Positions 44,184-52,550 of a DNA stretch of 64,000 nucleotides are shown one piece after another. Position 1 is the stretch's first letter; each line of letters begins with the position of its first letter. Origin of the DNA: Paraburkholderia caledonica NBRC 102488 (GTDB lineage Bacteria; Pseudomonadota; Gammaproteobacteria; Burkholderiales; Burkholderiaceae); assembly GCF_000685095.1 (NCBI RefSeq), contig NZ_BAYE01000002.1, forward strand, positions 496,001 through 560,000. The letters are read 5' to 3'. The translations under genes were made by a program, and so were the position numbers. The notes under the pieces are model-generated. The model was not told the DNA's origin. It searched no databases and saw only the letters and a list, made by a program, of their open reading frames with translations.

Positions 44184-44954
44184 TTATTTCCCAGTAGCCC
44201 AATGCGAGTTGCGCATCAGCTTGCTGAAGTCTCTGCGGACGAAACCAGGGTCCTTGTAGGCCATGACATCGGCCAGACCTGTTCCCTGCGTGGTCTCCGG
44301 ACGATGCTTCAGGCTATCGTAGAGGGCCTGCATGAAGTCCTCAGCGAATTGCGGCGGATGCGGATGAGCCGCCTCGACGGCGCTCCGCTGCCCGGCAGTG
44401 AAGTCGTCATAACCTGCGCCCACGAGATCCATGTTGGCGCCTTCGGCAACCAGGGCGGCCATCGGGAACAGATTTGCGGAAATTCCATTGGTCGTGTGCA
44501 ATGCAATTGCAAGCCAGACCATCTGGCTATTGGCCTCGGAAACGCCATGACTTCGCAAAAAGTCACGTGCGGCGTTCGCGCCATCCACTTCATAGCGCAA
44601 GTGGCTTTGCCCATAGCCGGCCGTCAGGCCGAAATCATGGAACATAGACGCAACGTAGAGAAGCTCCGGGTCGAAAGCGAGACCTTTGCGCTTTCCTGCC
44701 AGGGCAGCCCAATAATAGACACGCGTGGAATGCTGAAACAGAAAATCGCCCTCCGATTCGCGAATGAGTTGCGCTGCGTCGCGCGCCAATTTGCTGTCGG
44801 GGATTTTTACGCCAGGAACCTCGTCGCCGGCATTCGCCGTGGATTGATTGAACGTGGGCTGCACTTGCGCGTGCGCGTCGAGGGCCGGGACGATTCCCCC
44901 AACCGCAAGAGCAACGGCGGCGCAAATTGCAGCGACAGAACTGCGGGACTTCAT
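44184..44954 (-). CDS. Exported HD-domain protein (paralogue 1, with signal peptide)
   Basis: The protein is 256 residues. A cleavable signal peptide (SSVAAICAAVALAVGGIVPA, then LDAHA-QV) precedes an HD domain. The metal ligands are the His of FLFQHSTRVYYW, the HD pair in VASMFHDFGLTAG and the His of WLAIALHTTNGIS. The domain resembles cyanamide hydratase-like HD hydrolases. A signal peptide on an HD enzyme is unusual and implies a periplasmic role. It lies 31 bases downstream of its paralogue. The reaction is unknown. Confidence 0.85.
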   Translation of the reverse strand: MKSRSSVAAICAAVALAVGGIVPALDAHAQVQPTFNQSTANAGDEVPGVKIPDSKLARDAAQLIRESEGDFLFQHSTRVYYWAALAGKRKGLAFDPELLYVASMFHDFGLTAGYGQSHLRYEVDGANAARDFLRSHGVSEANSQMVWLAIALHTTNGISANLFPMAALVAEGANMDLVGAGYDDFTAGQRSAVEAAHPHPPQFAEDFMQALYDSLKHRPETTQGTGLADVMAYKDPGFVRRDFSKLMRNSHWATGK

Positions 44955-44985
44955 GATGTTCTCCTTCTCGCAAAGAAATGCAGCC

Positions 44986-45642
44986 TTAGCGGCTAGTTCG
45001 CTGTTCCCAATTCGAATTGAGAATGATGCTGCAAACGTTCGTTCGCACGAATTCCGGGTCCTTGTAGGCGAGGAAGTCGTCGTTGAATGTGCCGAAGGTG
45101 CTGCCGGGGCGATGCTTCATACCGTGATAGAAAGCATCGATGATCTTGTTTCCAAAGCCGGGATCGCGGGGATACGCAGCGGTCACCGCGTCGCGTTCTT
45201 CGTCGGTGAATTCTTCGAAGCCGCGCCCCGCTACGTCCATTCCTGCGCCTGCCTGCAACAGGGCAATTTCTCCGTGCATGTGTTCCGGGATGCCAGGCGT
45301 CGTGTGCAAGGCTACGGCATTCCAGACCTTGTGGATATCCGCCTCGGCGATGCGGTGGCTTCGCAGAAAATCCCGCGCGGCGTTCGCGCCATCCACTTCG
45401 AAGCGAAGCTGGCTCTCGTGATAGATCGACGTCAGGCCAATGTCGTGGAACATAGCGGCGACATAAAGCAACTCCGGATCGAAGATCACGCCTTTGCGTT
45501 CCCCGAGCAATGCACCCCAGAGGTACACGCGAGCGGAGTGCATGAACAGCAGTTCATTTTCCGTGTCCCGAATAAGCTCGGTGACCTCACGCGCCAATTT
45601 ACTGTCAGGTACTTTCACGCTGTATTTACCGTTCGTCTGCAT
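44986..45642 (-). CDS. Cytoplasmic HD-domain protein (paralogue 2)
   Basis: The protein is 218 residues from the ATG at 45642, with GGAGAAGAGCG immediately upstream; a longer frame to 45717 lacks support. It matches paralogue 1 through nearly its whole length: VPDSKLARE versus IPDSKLARD, FDPELLYVAAMFHDIGLT, DGANAARDFLRSH and the C-terminal YKDPEFVRTN. It has no signal peptide. HD ligands are conserved (FMHSARVYLW, MFHDIG, NAVALHTTPG). It is the first gene of the run, divergent from the MocR gene across 194 bases. Cyanamide hydratase-like activity is a guess. Confidence 0.87.
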   Translation of the reverse strand: MQTNGKYSVKVPDSKLAREVTELIRDTENELLFMHSARVYLWGALLGERKGVIFDPELLYVAAMFHDIGLTSIYHESQLRFEVDGANAARDFLRSHRIAEADIHKVWNAVALHTTPGIPEHMHGEIALLQAGAGMDVAGRGFEEFTDEERDAVTAAYPRDPGFGNKIIDAFYHGMKHRPGSTFGTFNDDFLAYKDPEFVRTNVCSIILNSNWEQRTSR

Positions 45643-45836
45643 CGCTCTTCTCCATTCATCTGGTCCTGCATTTACGGGCACCTCGCAACGGCTCCTGCCG
45701 GTCGCTGGCTCGCACACCGACTGCGAACTCCAATGAAACTGGAACTGTTGAGCCGCTGTATAGGGAGGAAGTTACGCTCCTATCGGGCCACGATACAGAC
45801 CCAAGATTGACGATTCTGGATGTACCATTGACGGCT

Positions 45837-47249
45837 ATGACGACGCTCCCAATTGGCCTGGATCGCTCCGCGAGCACATCGCTGTCCACACAAATCTACG
45901 GCGCGATTCGACACGCCATAGAGACGGGGCAGCTTGCCGCCGGCGCGCGGCTGCCATCGTGGCTGGATCTGGCCGCGCAGATCGGCGTCTCGCGGGGCAC
46001 GGTTCGTGTGGCCTATGAGCGTCTGATCGATGAACAGTTCGCGGTCGCTTGTGGAGCGGCCGGCACCCGGGTTGCCGAGCGCCCACCCTTGCCTGCAACG
46101 CCCGCCCGGTCTCCGGAAGCGCCGCCGTTTCCCGATCTGTTCCACGAATTCGGCGCGACTCCTTTGGCGTTTCAAATGGGCGTGCCTTCCGAGGACGCCT
46201 TTCCTTTCAAGCTATGGTCGCGTGTGCTCACGCGCGCGGCGCGGCGGGCCGCGGCTGCTCCGGTCGGCTACCCCGATCCGCGGGGCGATCCGGACTTCCG
46301 GAAGGAGATTGCAGCCTATCTGGGCGTAGCACGAGGCTTGCGATGCAGTCCATCTCAGGTTCTTGTCACTGCGGGTTTCTCGGCTGCACTGGGCCTCGCA
46401 ATCAAGGGGCTCGGGGTTGAAGGCGAAGAAGCATGGATAGAAGATCCGGGTTTTCCGCTCACGCGTACCGCGCTCGATCTGGCGGGAATGACTGTGAGAG
46501 CCATTCCAGTCGATGCAGACGGGCTCGACGTGGACGCCGGCACCCGGAGTTCTGCTGAAGCCGCTCTGGCAGTCGTGACACCGGGCCAGCAGGCGCCCCT
46601 CGGAATGGCCATGTCGCTCCCCAGGCGGCTAGCGTTGCTCGCATGGGCTCGACGAAACGACGCATGGATCATCGAAGACGATTACCTGAGCGAGCTCCAG
46701 TTGAAGGGTCGCGCAGCGCCGGCCTTGGCATCGCTGGATCCAGACGGACGGGTGTTGCATATCGGCAGCTTCAGCAAAACTATCAACCCGGCGCTCCGAC
46801 TTGGCTTTCTGGTGGTCCCGGTTGAAATGGCTCGCCGCTTTGGCGACATCGCAGCGTGCCTGATGCCGGCGCCGGCGTCGTTCGTCCAACACGCCGTGGC
46901 AGAGTTTCTGCGCGATGGGCACTATCTTCGGCACCTTCGGCATATGAAGCGTCTTTACGCCACGCGGCGCGATAGCCTGCTTCGTTGTCTCAACGAGTTG
47001 GCGCCGGACTCGATAAAAGTGCATGCGGCTGCGGGTACGGCCATCGTGACCACGCTTCCCCGCTCTATATCTGACGTTGACATTGCCATGCGAGCATTGC
47101 AATCCCGCTTGGCGCCTGCGCCTTTGTCGCCATGGTATCTGCAGTCTTCTGGCCCACAGGGCTTACTGCTGAGCGTGACCAACCTCGATGAACGCAAGAT
47201 AGTCGAACACTGTCGCCGGCTGGTGGAAGTGGTTCGCAAGGGTAGCTAG
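45837..47249 (+). CDS. MocR/PdxR family regulator (GntR helix-turn-helix fused to an aminotransferase-like domain)
   Basis: The protein is 470 residues from the ATG at 45837; a TTG at 45807 would add ten residues, and neither has a clear ribosome-binding site. The N-terminal winged helix is LSTQIYGAIRHAIETGQLAA, then LAAQIGVSRGTVRVAYERL. The C-terminal fold type I domain has AGFSAALGLAIKGLGVEGEE and the PLP lysine in HIGSFSKTINPALRLGFLVV. MocR proteins sense PLP with an amine and often control a neighbour. Candidates here are the divergent HD genes or the following cupin genes. Confidence 0.9.
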   Translation: MTTLPIGLDRSASTSLSTQIYGAIRHAIETGQLAAGARLPSWLDLAAQIGVSRGTVRVAYERLIDEQFAVACGAAGTRVAERPPLPATPARSPEAPPFPDLFHEFGATPLAFQMGVPSEDAFPFKLWSRVLTRAARRAAAAPVGYPDPRGDPDFRKEIAAYLGVARGLRCSPSQVLVTAGFSAALGLAIKGLGVEGEEAWIEDPGFPLTRTALDLAGMTVRAIPVDADGLDVDAGTRSSAEAALAVVTPGQQAPLGMAMSLPRRLALLAWARRNDAWIIEDDYLSELQLKGRAAPALASLDPDGRVLHIGSFSKTINPALRLGFLVVPVEMARRFGDIAACLMPAPASFVQHAVAEFLRDGHYLRHLRHMKRLYATRRDSLLRCLNELAPDSIKVHAAAGTAIVTTLPRSISDVDIAMRALQSRLAPAPLSPWYLQSSGPQGLLLSVTNLDERKIVEHCRRLVEVVRKGS

Positions 47250-47291
47250 GCGACAGGCAATGCGGGTGTGCTGTCCGCTGAATGGTACATA

Positions 47292-47307
47292 AAGAATGTT
47301 CATTCTT
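47292..47307. promoter_or_regulatory. Perfect inverted repeat upstream of the cupin gene
   Basis: AAGAATG-TT-CATTCTT is an exact 7+2+7 dyad, 62 bases before the cupin ATG and 43 bases after the MocR stop. It is a good operator candidate for the cupin-AhpD unit. Confidence 0.55.
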
Positions 47308-47368
47308 GGTTCTTTCTTGTGGTCCAGGCCGGACCCACAATGTGAGGACACCAAGGAGATACACCATC

Positions 47369-47785
47369 ATGAACATTCGATCTATCGCTGGTGCTGTCGC
47401 CGCAGGCATTGCTCTTTCCATTGCCGTACCGGCTACCGCGCATGACACGGCTGAGACCGTCACACCGAACTTCCAGCACGCGATTCCCAACATCCCCGGC
47501 AAGTCGTTGATTGCGGTCGTTGTCGACTATGCGCCCGCAGGCGCGTCGCACGCACACGAGCATGCGAAGTCGGCTTTTATCTATGCATACGTCGTGTCGG
47601 GCGCCATCGAGTCGCAAGTCGACGACGGCCCGAAGCGGATCTACCACGCCGGCGAAAGTTTCTTCGAGGAGCCCGGCGCGGTTCACCGTGTCAGCCGCAA
47701 TGCAAGCAAGACCAAGCCGGCGAAGTTGCTGGCGGTGTTCGTGGTGGACAGCAACGACAAGGCCCTGACCACCCCGGTCGAGTAA
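47369..47785 (+). CDS. Exported cupin-domain protein
   Basis: The protein is 138 residues from the ATG at 47369, with AAGGAG upstream. The signal peptide is MNIRSIAGAVAAGIALSIAV, then PATA-HD. The mature protein is a single cupin barrel. Motif 1 is GASHAHEHAKSAFIYAYVVS, with three metal-type histidines and a later glutamate position replaced in context. Motif 2 is AGESFFEEPGAVHRVSRN. Small periplasmic cupins of this kind have no fixed function. The AhpD-like gene follows by 23 bases. Confidence 0.87.
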   Translation: MNIRSIAGAVAAGIALSIAVPATAHDTAETVTPNFQHAIPNIPGKSLIAVVVDYAPAGASHAHEHAKSAFIYAYVVSGAIESQVDDGPKRIYHAGESFFEEPGAVHRVSRNASKTKPAKLLAVFVVDSNDKALTTPVE

Positions 47786-47808
47786 TCAGTACATCAAGGA
47801 GTAAAAGT

Positions 47809-48264
47809 ATGAGCATGCGTCTGGACTACAACCACATCGCACCTGCGGGCGCCAAAGCCCTCGGTGGTGTTTACGGCTATGTTCTGCAGAGCGGCCTCTC
47901 GCCTGTTCTCGTGGACCTGGTCTACCTTCGCGTTTCGCAGATCAACAACTGTGCGTACTGCCTCGACATGCATACACGCGATCTGCTGAAAAAGGGCGTG
48001 AAAGTCGAAAAGCTCGCGCTCGTGCAGGCCTGGGAGGAAGCGGGCAATCTGTTCGACGAACGTGAGCGTGCCGCACTTGCGTGGGCCGAATCGGTCACAC
48101 GCGTTGCACAGACCGGCGTACCCGACGAAGCCTACGAGGCAGCCCGTGCAGTGTTCGACGAGCGCGAACTGGTCGACCTCACGATCGCCATCGGACTCAT
48201 GAACATGTATAACCGCATGGCGATCAGCTTCCGGAACACGCCTCAAGCCGCAGTAGGACGGTGA
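47809..48264 (+). CDS. Carboxymuconolactone decarboxylase / AhpD-like alkylhydroperoxidase family protein
   Basis: The protein is 151 residues. AAGGAG precedes the ATG. The AhpD core reads VSQINNCAYCLDMHTRDLLK, with the CxxC redox pair and downstream histidine that reduce peroxides in this family. The segment DLTIAIGLMNMYNRMAISF is also typical. With the secreted cupin gene just before it, the pair may handle reactive organic or peroxide stress; this is inference. Confidence 0.9.
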   Translation: MSMRLDYNHIAPAGAKALGGVYGYVLQSGLSPVLVDLVYLRVSQINNCAYCLDMHTRDLLKKGVKVEKLALVQAWEEAGNLFDERERAALAWAESVTRVAQTGVPDEAYEAARAVFDERELVDLTIAIGLMNMYNRMAISFRNTPQAAVGR

Positions 48265-48303
48265 TCACGCTCGCATCGATCCGGACACATAGCGACGGCG
48301 TCG

Positions 48304-49011
48304 TTAGCCGACCAGTTCGACCATCACGATGTCGGTGTCGTCTCGCGCTGTCATCGTAAGCTGCGATTCACCGGTAACCACGACTCCATCGCGCGGCGCG
48401 AGCCGAACCTCTCCCACGTCGAGCCGGCCGTGATCGGTAACCAGATACGCGTGGCCTGGCGGACGCAACGCGTGATGCAGCGTTGCGCCTTCGCGTATCG
48501 TCGCGATGCGCACGCGAGCGTCCGCATTGATAGGCAACGCGCCTGCGCGCACGTCGTCCGGATCGCCGCTCGCCAGCGTGACGAAGCGGCCTTCGCGACA
48601 CTCGCGCGAACAGACACGCGTCGCCCAACGCGGCGTGCCACCCAGCGTGCGCGGGTGCAACCAGATCTGAAACAGCCGCGCCGGCGAACTCTCCTCGTTG
48701 CGCTCGGCGTGATGTACCGCGCAACCCGCGCTCATTGCCTGCACGGAGTCGGCGACCAGACGTGCCCGATTGCCGGCGTCGTCTTCGTGCGTAATTGCGC
48801 CTGATCGAACCCACGTCACGATCTCGACTTCACGGTGAGCATGAAGGCCGAAGCCCGAGTGTGCCGCGAACTCGTCGTCGTTCCATACGTAGAGCGCGCC
48901 GAGCGGCACATGATCGGCGCGTCCGCACTCGCCAAAGCGGAAATGCAGCCGCGCTTCCAGCCAGTCGCGACTGATTACATCGAGCGACAGAAAAGGACGA
49001 TGTTCGATCAT
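48304..49011 (-). CDS. Pirin family bicupin protein (YhhW-like)
   Basis: The protein is 235 residues from the ATG at 49011, the usual pirin length; a longer frame to 49074 is less likely. The N-terminal cupin has the pirin metal site FGLHAHREVEIVTWVRSG and a downstream GCAVHHAERN histidine. The C-terminal cupin is degenerate. YhhW-type pirins can act as quercetin 2,3-dioxygenases; the physiological substrate is unknown. It converges on the AhpD-like gene. Confidence 0.88.
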   Translation of the reverse strand: MIEHRPFLSLDVISRDWLEARLHFRFGECGRADHVPLGALYVWNDDEFAAHSGFGLHAHREVEIVTWVRSGAITHEDDAGNRARLVADSVQAMSAGCAVHHAERNEESSPARLFQIWLHPRTLGGTPRWATRVCSRECREGRFVTLASGDPDDVRAGALPINADARVRIATIREGATLHHALRPPGHAYLVTDHGRLDVGEVRLAPRDGVVVTGESQLTMTARDDTDIVMVELVG

Positions 49012-49104
49012 GATGTGCCTGAGTTGGATCGCGCGCACGCGTGCGCGCGCCGGTGCAATCGTCGAAGACTGCACCAGACGCGCCCTCGCGCGCTCAAGGA
49101 CCGT

Positions 49105-49869
49105 TTAGACCTGCTGCTGGCCGCCGTCGACGAACAGCTCGGCGCCGTTCACGAAGCTCGCGTCGTCGGAGGCGAGGAACAGTGCCGCACTCGCGATCTC
49201 GCCGGGCTCGCCGAGGCGGCCCATCGGGATCTGGGCGGCGAGGTAGTCGGCCAAGCCTTGTTGCTGCGCTGCGTCCGGACCGGCGAGGTCGAGCAGGCCG
49301 GGAGTGCGGGTTGCGCCAGGGCTAAGCGTGTTGACGCGGATGCCGCGGTCCTTGAGATCGAGGATCCAGCTGCGTGCGAAGGCGCGCACCGCGGCCTTCG
49401 AAGCTGAATAGACGCTGAATGCGGCCGTGCCCGCGCTGCCAGCCGTCGAACCCGTGAGGATCACCGACGCACCTTGTGCGAGCAGCGGCAGCGCTTTCTG
49501 CACGGTGAACAGCACGCCCTTCACGTTGCGGTCGAAGGTGTCGTCGAACTGTTCTTCGGTGATGCTGCCCAGCGGCAGCATTGAACCGCCGCCAGCATTG
49601 GCGAACAGCACATCGAGACGCCCTTTCTCCTGCTTGATCTGCGCGTACAGCGCGTCGAGTTCATCGAGCTTCGCAGAATCGACGCGTACGCCGGTCACGT
49701 TGCCGCCGGCTCCGCGAATTCCCTTCACTGCGGCGTCAAGTTCGGCCTGACGGCGACCGGTGATGTAGACGTGCGCGCCTTCCGCTGCAAAGCGTTGAGC
49801 AGTCGCGAGGCCGATGCCGCTCGTTGCGCCCGTGACCAGTGCGATCTTGTTGTCGAGTTTGCGTGCCAT
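49105..49869 (-). CDS. Short-chain dehydrogenase/reductase
   Basis: The protein is 254 residues of classical SDR type. The cofactor motif is [18 protein letters not shown], then the NAG region [10 protein letters not shown] and the catalytic YxxxK in [14 protein letters not shown], with Ser in [11 protein letters not shown]. Arginines in the second strand ([11 protein letters not shown]) favour NADPH. The substrate is unknown. It is divergent from a LysR gene across 154 bases, so LysR control is likely. Confidence 0.9.
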   Translation of the reverse strand: MARKLDNKIALVTGATSGIGLATAQRFAAEGAHVYITGRRQAELDAAVKGIRGAGGNVTGVRVDSAKLDELDALYAQIKQEKGRLDVLFANAGGGSMLPLGSITEEQFDDTFDRNVKGVLFTVQKALPLLAQGASVILTGSTAGSAGTAAFSVYSASKAAVRAFARSWILDLKDRGIRVNTLSPGATRTPGLLDLAGPDAAQQQGLADYLAAQIPMGRLGEPGEIASAALFLASDDASFVNGAELFVDGGQQQV

Positions 49870-50023
49870 GGTGTTTCTCCTTCAATTCGATAAGTGGATG
49901 ACTACGTGGGGAAACTGCGTTGAGCGTTTCGTGCTGCGATGTAAGGAGAATATCGACGCAAGCGCCTTTTCTAAATAGAATTGATTGAAATTTAACGTTG
50001 CAAAAACGAAATGATGAGGCGAG

Positions 50024-50941
50024 ATGGCGAAACTGCCTGATTTCGAGGGACTGGCCATGTTCGCGAAGGTCGCCGAGGAAGGATCCTTCGCGGCTGCGGC
50101 GCGCGCAGTGGGTGTTTCGGTGGCGACGGTGTCGCGCGGCGTCGCGCGCCTGGAAGACCGGCTGGGCGCGCGGCTTTTCAACCGCACATCGCGTCAACTG
50201 GCGCTCACCGAGTTCGGCCGGACGATCTGCGAGAAAGCTGGCCAGATTTACCGGCAGGCCGAGGAAGCAGAAAATGCCGCCCGTGAGATGTCGGTGCAGC
50301 CGCGCGGGCTCGTGCGTCTCGCGGTGCCGATGTCGTTCGGGCTGCGCTGGGTCGCGCCGCTCCTGCCGGCATTTTTTCGCGCTTATCCGGAGGTGTCGAT
50401 CGACCTGCATCTGTCCGACGCGCCGGTCGACCTGGTTGCTGACGGCTTCGACGCCGCGCTGCGCATCGCCGCACTGCCCGATTCGTCGCTCGTGGCGCGA
50501 CGGCTGTGCGCGGTAACGCAATACGTAGTCGCGTCACCGGGCTATCTGAAGCGCGAGGGACGGCCTATGCATCCGCGCGAACTGGTGGACCGCCCCTGCC
50601 TTTCGTATGCGTATCGCGCGCGCAGCGATGTGTGGCGCTTCACGAACGACGCGGGCGAGGAGGAACCGATCATGCCGATCGGTCCACTGCGCGTGACGAA
50701 CTCCGACGCGCTGTTGCCCACGCTGCTCGATGGTCTGGCGATTGCCGAGCTGCCCGAGTTTATTGCCGGCGAATATCTGGCCGATGGCCGCCTGGAAGCG
50801 ATCCTCACCGACTGGTCTTTGACGAAAGGCGGCCTTTACTTCGTCACGCCGTCGGCGCGCGCCCGGCCCGCAAAAGTGAGCGCGCTGTCCGACTACTTCG
50901 CGGAACATCTTTCCGATCCGTCGTGGCGATGGCCCAAGTGA
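50024..50941 (+). CDS. LysR family regulator divergent from the SDR gene
   Basis: The protein is 305 residues. The helix-turn-helix is MFAKVAEEGSFAAAARAVGV, then SVATVSRGVARLEDRLGARL. The effector domain begins RGLVRLAVPMSFGLRWVAPL, the pattern of LysR proteins that control adjacent oxidoreductases. The ATG is within GCGAGATGG with no strong Shine-Dalgarno sequence. Confidence 0.88.
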   Translation: MAKLPDFEGLAMFAKVAEEGSFAAAARAVGVSVATVSRGVARLEDRLGARLFNRTSRQLALTEFGRTICEKAGQIYRQAEEAENAAREMSVQPRGLVRLAVPMSFGLRWVAPLLPAFFRAYPEVSIDLHLSDAPVDLVADGFDAALRIAALPDSSLVARRLCAVTQYVVASPGYLKREGRPMHPRELVDRPCLSYAYRARSDVWRFTNDAGEEEPIMPIGPLRVTNSDALLPTLLDGLAIAELPEFIAGEYLADGRLEAILTDWSLTKGGLYFVTPSARARPAKVSALSDYFAEHLSDPSWRWPK

Positions 50942-51088
50942 TCTGGTGCAGTCCACATCCGCTAACCTGACAGACGTTCATCATTGCATGGGTGCAACGA
51001 CGCATCCCGGTTCCGCTTAGCTTTCGCCGAATACAATGCGAGACGAAGAAGGGTCGCTTTGACCGACCTCTATAACGCACAGTGATCG

Positions 51089-52426
51089 ATGAAAGTCCCC
51101 AAAACGTCTGCTAATGCTGAGCCCACGGCGACCGACCGCGGCAAGACCGCACGCCCGGTCGCGGGCGCCATCGCACCGCAACATCCGGGCGAACCGCACG
51201 ATGCGCACGATGCGCACGATTCGCGCGCTCGCAGCATCGCTCTCGCGGCGAGCCTCGCCTTGATCGCCTTTTCGCTGCGCACGCCGATCACGAGCGTGGG
51301 TCCGATCCTGCTCGAAGCAGTGCGGGCCACCAACCTTTCGCGCGCGGGCGCGAGCGTGCTGACGACATTGCCGTCGCTATGCTTCGGTCTCTTCGGGCCG
51401 CTCGCACCGCTACTCGCGCGGCGCCTCGGCAGTGAACGCGCATTGCTCGCGTTGCTGTTGCTGCTCACGCTGGGTACTGCGTTGCGCGTATTTCCCGTAT
51501 GGGAGGCGTTGTATCTCGGCCAGATTGTGGCCTGCTTCGCCATCGGCTTGATGAATGTGCTGTTGCCAGGTGTAGTGAAGCGCGACTTCCCAGACCATGT
51601 TCCGCTGATGACTGGAGTCTACAGCGCGGCAATGTGCGTCGGCGCCGCCGCGGCGGCGGCCGGGACGGTCCCGGCGGCCCATGCGATCGAATACCTGCTG
51701 GGCAGCGCGAGCGGCAACTCGTGGGCATGGGCATTGGCGCTGTGGGCGTTGCCTGTCGCATTGGCCACGCTGGTCTGGGGCGTGCGTCTGCCAAAGAAGT
51801 CGATCCATGCAGGAAGACACGCGCAAGTCGTTCGCGGATTGTGGCGAGATCCGCTTGCGTGGAAGGTCACGCTGTTCATGGGTTCGCAATCGTCGCTGGC
51901 GTACATCGTGTTCGGCTGGCTGCCGACGGTGCTTCGCACGCGTGGCATGAGCGCGGTCGATGCCGGTTTCATGCTGTCGCTCAGCGTGGTCACGCAGGCC
52001 GCGTCGTCGCTGCTGCTGCCGTTTCTGCTGGCGCGACTGCGCGATCAGCGCGCGGTGAATGTGGGCGCGTTGCTGTCGACTGGCGTGGGTCTGATGGGCT
52101 GTTTCTTCGCGCCTGCGTCGACCATGTGGATCTGGGCGCTGCTTCTTGGCGCCGCGCAAGGCGCGTCGTTCACGCTCGCCCTCACCGTCATCGGCTTGCG
52201 CTCGTACGACTCGCACGTGGCCGCGCAACTCTCCAGCATGGCTCAGGGCATCGGCTATCTGATCGCGTCGTGTGGGCCGTTCATTGCCGGATCGCTGCTC
52301 CATGCAACTGGCTCGCTTTCCAGTCTCGCTGCTTTGTGCGCGGGTATCTGCGTCGTGTCTGCGTGGTTCGGCTACGCGGCGGGGCGGCGGGAACACGTCA
52401 ACGCGCATCTCGAGTCGGCGCATTGA
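51089..52426 (+). CDS. MFS transporter, CynX/NimT family
   Basis: The protein is 445 residues. About 48 hydrophilic residues precede 12 membrane segments; the tail contains a His-Asp repeat (PHDAHDAHDSR) encoded by a short tandem repeat near 51200-51220. The first helix is SIALAASLALIAFSLRTPIT, then SVGPILLEAVRATNLSRAGA, the pattern of CynX and nitroimidazole-resistance proteins. Cargo is unknown. It stands alone between LysR and the c-di-GMP gene. Confidence 0.88.
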   Translation: MKVPKTSANAEPTATDRGKTARPVAGAIAPQHPGEPHDAHDAHDSRARSIALAASLALIAFSLRTPITSVGPILLEAVRATNLSRAGASVLTTLPSLCFGLFGPLAPLLARRLGSERALLALLLLLTLGTALRVFPVWEALYLGQIVACFAIGLMNVLLPGVVKRDFPDHVPLMTGVYSAAMCVGAAAAAAGTVPAAHAIEYLLGSASGNSWAWALALWALPVALATLVWGVRLPKKSIHAGRHAQVVRGLWRDPLAWKVTLFMGSQSSLAYIVFGWLPTVLRTRGMSAVDAGFMLSLSVVTQAASSLLLPFLLARLRDQRAVNVGALLSTGVGLMGCFFAPASTMWIWALLLGAAQGASFTLALTVIGLRSYDSHVAAQLSSMAQGIGYLIASCGPFIAGSLLHATGSLSSLAALCAGICVVSAWFGYAAGRREHVNAHLESAH

Positions 52427-52550
52427 AGGCGCAATAAATTCGCTGCCGCCGCCTGCAACGGCCCCTTTGTAGCCGACATGCGCCGTGACAACCACGCGTC
52501 ATGGCAACGGATCGGGAAGGCTCGACACGGTCTGCTCTATTGCGGCGCGG

